In this document: one piece after another, positions 6,662-8,848 of the stretch
Layout of the letters: each line of letters begins with the position of its first letter
How positions within the stretch are numbered: position 1 is the first letter of the stretch
Source: Deltaproteobacteria bacterium
GTDB lineage: Bacteria > Desulfobacterota > Binatia > UBA9968 > CAXXLF01
Direction: 5' to 3'
NCBI GenBank assembly: GCA_022571535.1
Contig: JACZXR010000066.1
Location: 1-8,848 of the forward strand
DNA length: 8,848 nt
The notes under the pieces: model-generated
The model's input: the letters and a program-made list of their open reading frames with translations, nothing else
Databases searched by the model: none
Told to the model about the DNA's origin: nothing
Position numbers and translations under genes: made by a program

Positions 6662-6877
6662 TTAACTGAGCAGAGCCTGAATTGCCCGCGTTAACCCAAA
6701 ATCTACAAACGCCAGATAGAGGGCTATAAACAAAACTAAAATCAAGACGACCGACGTCGCTGCATAGGTTTCCTTCCGAGTCGGCCAATGCACCCGCTTG
6801 AGCTCTTGCCAGGCCTCCTTAAAGTACCCGGTCGATTGCCGAACGCTAACGCCAACTCTCCGAAACCAATCTCCCAT
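6662..6877 (-). CDS. secE: Preprotein translocase subunit SecE
   Basis: SecE is the essential small clamp subunit of the SecYEG channel in the inner membrane. The 71-residue protein is the short single-span form: an amphipathic cytoplasmic helix (about 13-28), the conserved ELKRVHWPTRKET element (25-37) and one transmembrane segment (about 41-60, SVVLILVLFIALYLAFV). E. coli SecE has two additional spans; their absence is usual outside the enteric group. The ATG at 6877 comes 23 nt after tRNA-Trp and has only a weak GGCAGG at 3 nt. The order trnW-secE-nusG is very widely conserved. Confidence 0.97.
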   Translation of the reverse strand: MGDWFRRVGVSVRQSTGYFKEAWQELKRVHWPTRKETYAATSVVLILVLFIALYLAFVDFGLTRAIQALLS

Positions 6878-6900
6878 GAGCCTGCCGAACGCAACAACAA

Positions 6901-6978
6901 TGGCGGGTCAGGCAGGATTCGAACCTGCAACGACCGGATTTGGAGTCCGGTGCTCTAGCCAGTTGGAGCTACTGACCC
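6901..6978 (-). tRNA. trnW: tRNA-Trp (anticodon CCA)
   Basis: A complete 78-nt cloverleaf including encoded 3' CCA: acceptor GGGTCAG/CTGACCC with discriminator G, D-arm GCTC/GAGC, anticodon stem CCGGA/TCCGG with loop CTCCAAA (anticodon CCA), a 5-nt variable loop, and T-arm GCAGG/CCTGC with TTCGAAT. It sits between rpmG and secE in the common operon arrangement, so the tRNA is probably cut out of a longer transcript. Confidence 0.97.
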
Positions 6979-6995
6979 CGCTCTCTCCTTTACAG

Positions 6996-7148
6996 CTACA
7001 ATTTGTTTTCTCGGTGCAAGGTGTGGGTCCGGCAGTAAGAACAGAACTTCTTAAAGGCCAACTTGTCAGTGGTCTTTTTCTTATTTTTCGTCGAGGTATA
7101 GTTCTTACGCTTACACTGGTCGCAAGTAAAACCAATCAGATCCCGCAT
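6996..7148 (-). CDS. rpmG: 50S ribosomal protein L33
   Basis: L33 is a small zinc-ribbon protein of the large subunit near the E-site. The frame encodes 50 residues beginning MRDLIGFTC and ending LHRENKL before TAG. It contains two CxxC pairs (Cys 9/12 and 36/39), so this is the zinc-binding form, and the typical KNYTSTKNKKKTTDKL centre. Two ATG codons are adjacent (7151 and 7148). I chose 7148 because family members begin MRDLI or MR(E/D)xI, and GAGG lies 8 nt before it; starting at 7151 would add one Met. It lies 26 nt after tuf and 17 nt before tRNA-Trp. Confidence 0.95.
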   Translation of the reverse strand: MRDLIGFTCDQCKRKNYTSTKNKKKTTDKLAFKKFCSYCRTHTLHRENKL

Positions 7149-7174
7149 CATCTTTCCCTCTAGCCTGACCCCTG

Positions 7175-8365
7175 CTATTGAAGAATATTGGTGACCACTC
7201 CTGCCCCAACAGTTCTCCCCCCTTCACGGATTGCAAATCTCAAACCATTATCGATGGCAACCGGCGTAATAAGTTCGACTTCCACTGTGACGTTGTCCCC
7301 TGGCATGATCATCTCGGCCCCCTCAGGCAATTTCACCACACCTGTCACATCGGTCGTGCGGATGTAAAACTGTGGACGGTATCCAGTAAAAAATGGCGTG
7401 TGTCTTCCCCCTTCCTCCTTGGTGAGGAACAAGACCTCGGCATTGAACTTGGTGTGCGGGGTAATGCTACCCGGCTTGGCCAAGACCTGACCCCTCTCAA
7501 TCTCTTCCCGCTTAACCCCCCTGAGGAGCACGCCGATATTGTCGCCTGCTCGCCCCTCGTCGAGAAGCTTGCGAAACATCTCCACTCCCGTGGCCACGGT
7601 CTTCTGGGTATCCTTGAATCCCACTATTTCGACCTGATCCCCTACTCGAACGATACCTCTATCCACTCTCCCCGTTACCACTGTACCCCTACCGCTGATG
7701 GTAAATACGTCTTCTATGGGCATGATGAACGACTTATCCACATCGCGGACCGGCTCTGGAATATAGCTATCCACAGCGTCCATCAGTTTAAGAATGGCCA
7801 GCTCGCCTATCTCTCCGGTATCTCCCTCCAGCGCCTTCAGAGCGCTTCCAACAACCATTGGGATCTCGTCTCCAGGAAATTTATACTTGGACAGCAGCTC
7901 TCTGACTTCCAACTCAACAAGTTCGAGTAGATCTTTATCGTCAACCGCGTCGGCCTTATTGAGGAAGACCACCATGGAGGGGACACCGACCTGCCGTGCA
8001 AGCAAAATGTGCTCACGGGTCTGAGGCATAGGACCATCTGCCGCAGATACAACCAGAATGGCCCCGTCCATCTGCGCCGCGCCGGTGATCATGTTCTTCA
8101 CATAGTCCGCGTGGCCTGGACAATCCACGTGGGCATAATGTCTCTTAGAGGTCTCGTACTCCACGTGTGCGATGTTGATCGTGAGTCCCCTTTCCTTCTC
8201 CTCTGGTGCCTTATCGATTTGGTCATAGGCCATGAAACTCGCCATCCCTTTGCTCGCCAGCACCTTGGTGATGGAGGCGGTCAATGTGGTTTTTCCGTGA
8301 TCCACATGACCGATTGTCCCGATGTTGAGATGGGGTTTCTTCCTCTCAAACTTCTGCTTACTCAT
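7175..8365 (-). CDS. tuf: Translation elongation factor Tu
   Basis: EF-Tu carries aminoacyl-tRNA to the ribosomal A-site and hydrolyses GTP on correct codon recognition. The 396-residue protein is full length: G domain (about 1-200) with P-loop GHVDHGKT (19-26), switch I RGLTI with Thr62, DCPGH (81-85, His85 catalytic), NKAD (136-139) and SAL (174-176); then the two beta-barrel domains, with GRGTVVTGRVDRG in domain 2 and GGRHTPFFTGYRPQFYIRTTDVTG in domain 3, ending GGRTVGAGVVTNILQ. The start at 8365 follows GGGAGG (8371-8376) at 5 nt. RGLTI replaces the more usual RGITI, and NKAD replaces the commoner NKCD/NKVD; both are conservative. A tuf copy beside tRNA genes and secE matches the tufB position. 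Whether a second tuf exists cannot be seen here. Confidence 0.99.
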   Translation of the reverse strand: MSKQKFERKKPHLNIGTIGHVDHGKTTLTASITKVLASKGMASFMAYDQIDKAPEEKERGLTINIAHVEYETSKRHYAHVDCPGHADYVKNMITGAAQMDGAILVVSAADGPMPQTREHILLARQVGVPSMVVFLNKADAVDDKDLLELVELEVRELLSKYKFPGDEIPMVVGSALKALEGDTGEIGELAILKLMDAVDSYIPEPVRDVDKSFIMPIEDVFTISGRGTVVTGRVDRGIVRVGDQVEIVGFKDTQKTVATGVEMFRKLLDEGRAGDNIGVLLRGVKREEIERGQVLAKPGSITPHTKFNAEVLFLTKEEGGRHTPFFTGYRPQFYIRTTDVTGVVKLPEGAEMIMPGDNVTVEVELITPVAIDNGLRFAIREGGRTVGAGVVTNILQ

Positions 8366-8461
8366 CCTTGCCTCCCAATTAGCCTGCGGCCAGATGTTTG
8401 CCGACCAGCCTTTTTGCTCATTTTCTTAAAAGCACTCATTCATTCACATATTCCAGGCAAA
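8366..8461. other. tRNA-Thr to tuf leader
   Basis: This 96-nt gap holds the tuf ribosome site (8371-8376) but no convincing promoter or terminator. tuf is therefore probably transcribed together with the tRNAs from a promoter upstream of the window. Confidence 0.4.
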
Positions 8462-8534
8462 AGCCCAGGAGCGGGATCGAACCGCTGACCTCGTCCTTAC
8501 CAAGGACGTGCTCTACCAACTGAGCTACCTGGGC
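8462..8534 (-). tRNA. trnT: tRNA-Thr (anticodon GGT)
   Basis: A complete 73-nt cloverleaf: acceptor GCCCAGG/CCTGGGC with discriminator T, D-arm GCTC/GAGC, anticodon stem CGTCC/GGACG with loop TTGGTAA (anticodon GGT, reading ACC and ACU), and T-arm AGCGG/CCGCT. No CCA follows the discriminator; the next bases are TTT. The mature end must be added by tRNA nucleotidyltransferase, unlike the other three tRNAs here. Confidence 0.97.
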
Positions 8535-8623
8535 ACTTCAAGCAGAAGGTAGGTAGCTGATGTGTTTGCAAAACTTGATAATAAGGAAATCTCACAACGA
8601 TCTGCCTTGCCCAATAGCCGAAC

Positions 8624-8700
8624 TGGAGCGGGAAACGGGATTCGAACCCGCGACCCCGAGCTTGGAAGGCTCGTGCTCTAGCCATCTGAGCTATTCCCGC
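8624..8700 (-). tRNA. trnG: tRNA-Gly (anticodon TCC)
   Basis: A complete 77-nt cloverleaf with encoded CCA: acceptor GCGGGAA/TTCCCGC with discriminator T, D-arm GCTC/GAGC, anticodon stem CGAGC/GCTCG with loop CTTCCAA (anticodon TCC, reading GGA and GGG), and T-arm GCGGG/CCCGT. It lies 89 nt before tRNA-Thr and 54 nt after tRNA-Tyr; I see no clear promoter in either gap. Confidence 0.97.
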
Positions 8701-8754
8701 ATATTTCGCAATCAAGGCCCTCTATCTCGAACCGCATCTGCCCTGCACAGTAGA

Positions 8755-8840
<86 letters not shown>

Positions 8841-8848
8841 TCGCCGGG

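Noticed and set aside
6908..7135. Minus-strand open frame over rpmG and tRNA-Trp
   Set aside because: It reads through a tRNA gene; the real gene there is the 50-codon rpmG in a different frame.
7178..7930. Long plus-strand open frame (250 codons) opposite tuf
   Set aside because: It lies wholly antisense to a highly conserved EF-Tu gene, with no ribosome site and no recognisable domain.
8497..8715. Minus-strand open frame over tRNA-Gly and tRNA-Thr
   Set aside because: The peptide is a tRNA translation (the familiar GSNPAP/RGFESRFP-like strings), not a gene.

Overview
The window holds the conserved bacterial tuf - secE - nusG - rplKAJL - rpoB translation/transcription cluster, entirely on the minus strand. 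Reading in the direction of transcription (right to left): tRNA-Tyr(GTA), tRNA-Gly(TCC), tRNA-Thr(GGT), tuf (EF-Tu), rpmG (L33), tRNA-Trp(CCA), secE, nusG, rplK (L11), rplA (L1), rplJ (L10), rplL (L7/L12) and rpoB (RNA polymerase beta). Nine protein genes and four tRNA genes are supported. All genes are co-directional and closely packed, with protein-gene gaps of about 20 to 100 nt, as expected of one long operon or a few overlapping ones.

The gene order and protein sequences point to a Gram-negative-type bacterium. RpoB carries the long lineage insertion between the flap and the GDKMAGRHGN motif that is familiar from Proteobacteria and related phyla. EF-Tu, L1, L11 and NusG look like free-living bacterial housekeeping versions. 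I cannot name the phylum. A deltaproteobacterial, Methylomirabilota or Nitrospirota-like lineage is a guess. The operon is of moderate GC content, about half G+C in the stretches I counted.

The genes serve two linked machines. tuf, rpmG, the tRNAs and rplKAJL supply translation: EF-Tu delivers aminoacyl-tRNA, and L11 and L10/(L12)n form the GTPase-associated stalk that recruits it. rpoB, nusG and secE supply RNA polymerase, its elongation factor and a Sec translocase subunit. Several intercistronic gaps contain inverted repeats that may be RNA regulatory structures. The strongest lie between nusG and rplK and between rplJ and rplL.

The one clear anomaly is at the left edge. rpoB stops at codon 1202, shortly after the conserved RMNVGQILEAHLGWAA block, and lacks the roughly 150 to 180 C-terminal residues that every functional beta subunit needs. 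No rpoC follows, the missing part is not found in any frame, and GC rises to about 60% in positions 1-180. This indicates a join to unrelated DNA near positions 150-205. An assembly chimera is the simplest explanation; a real rearrangement is possible but would have to be rescued by a second rpoB. Apart from this I see an ordinary housekeeping locus and no evidence of a new biological system.
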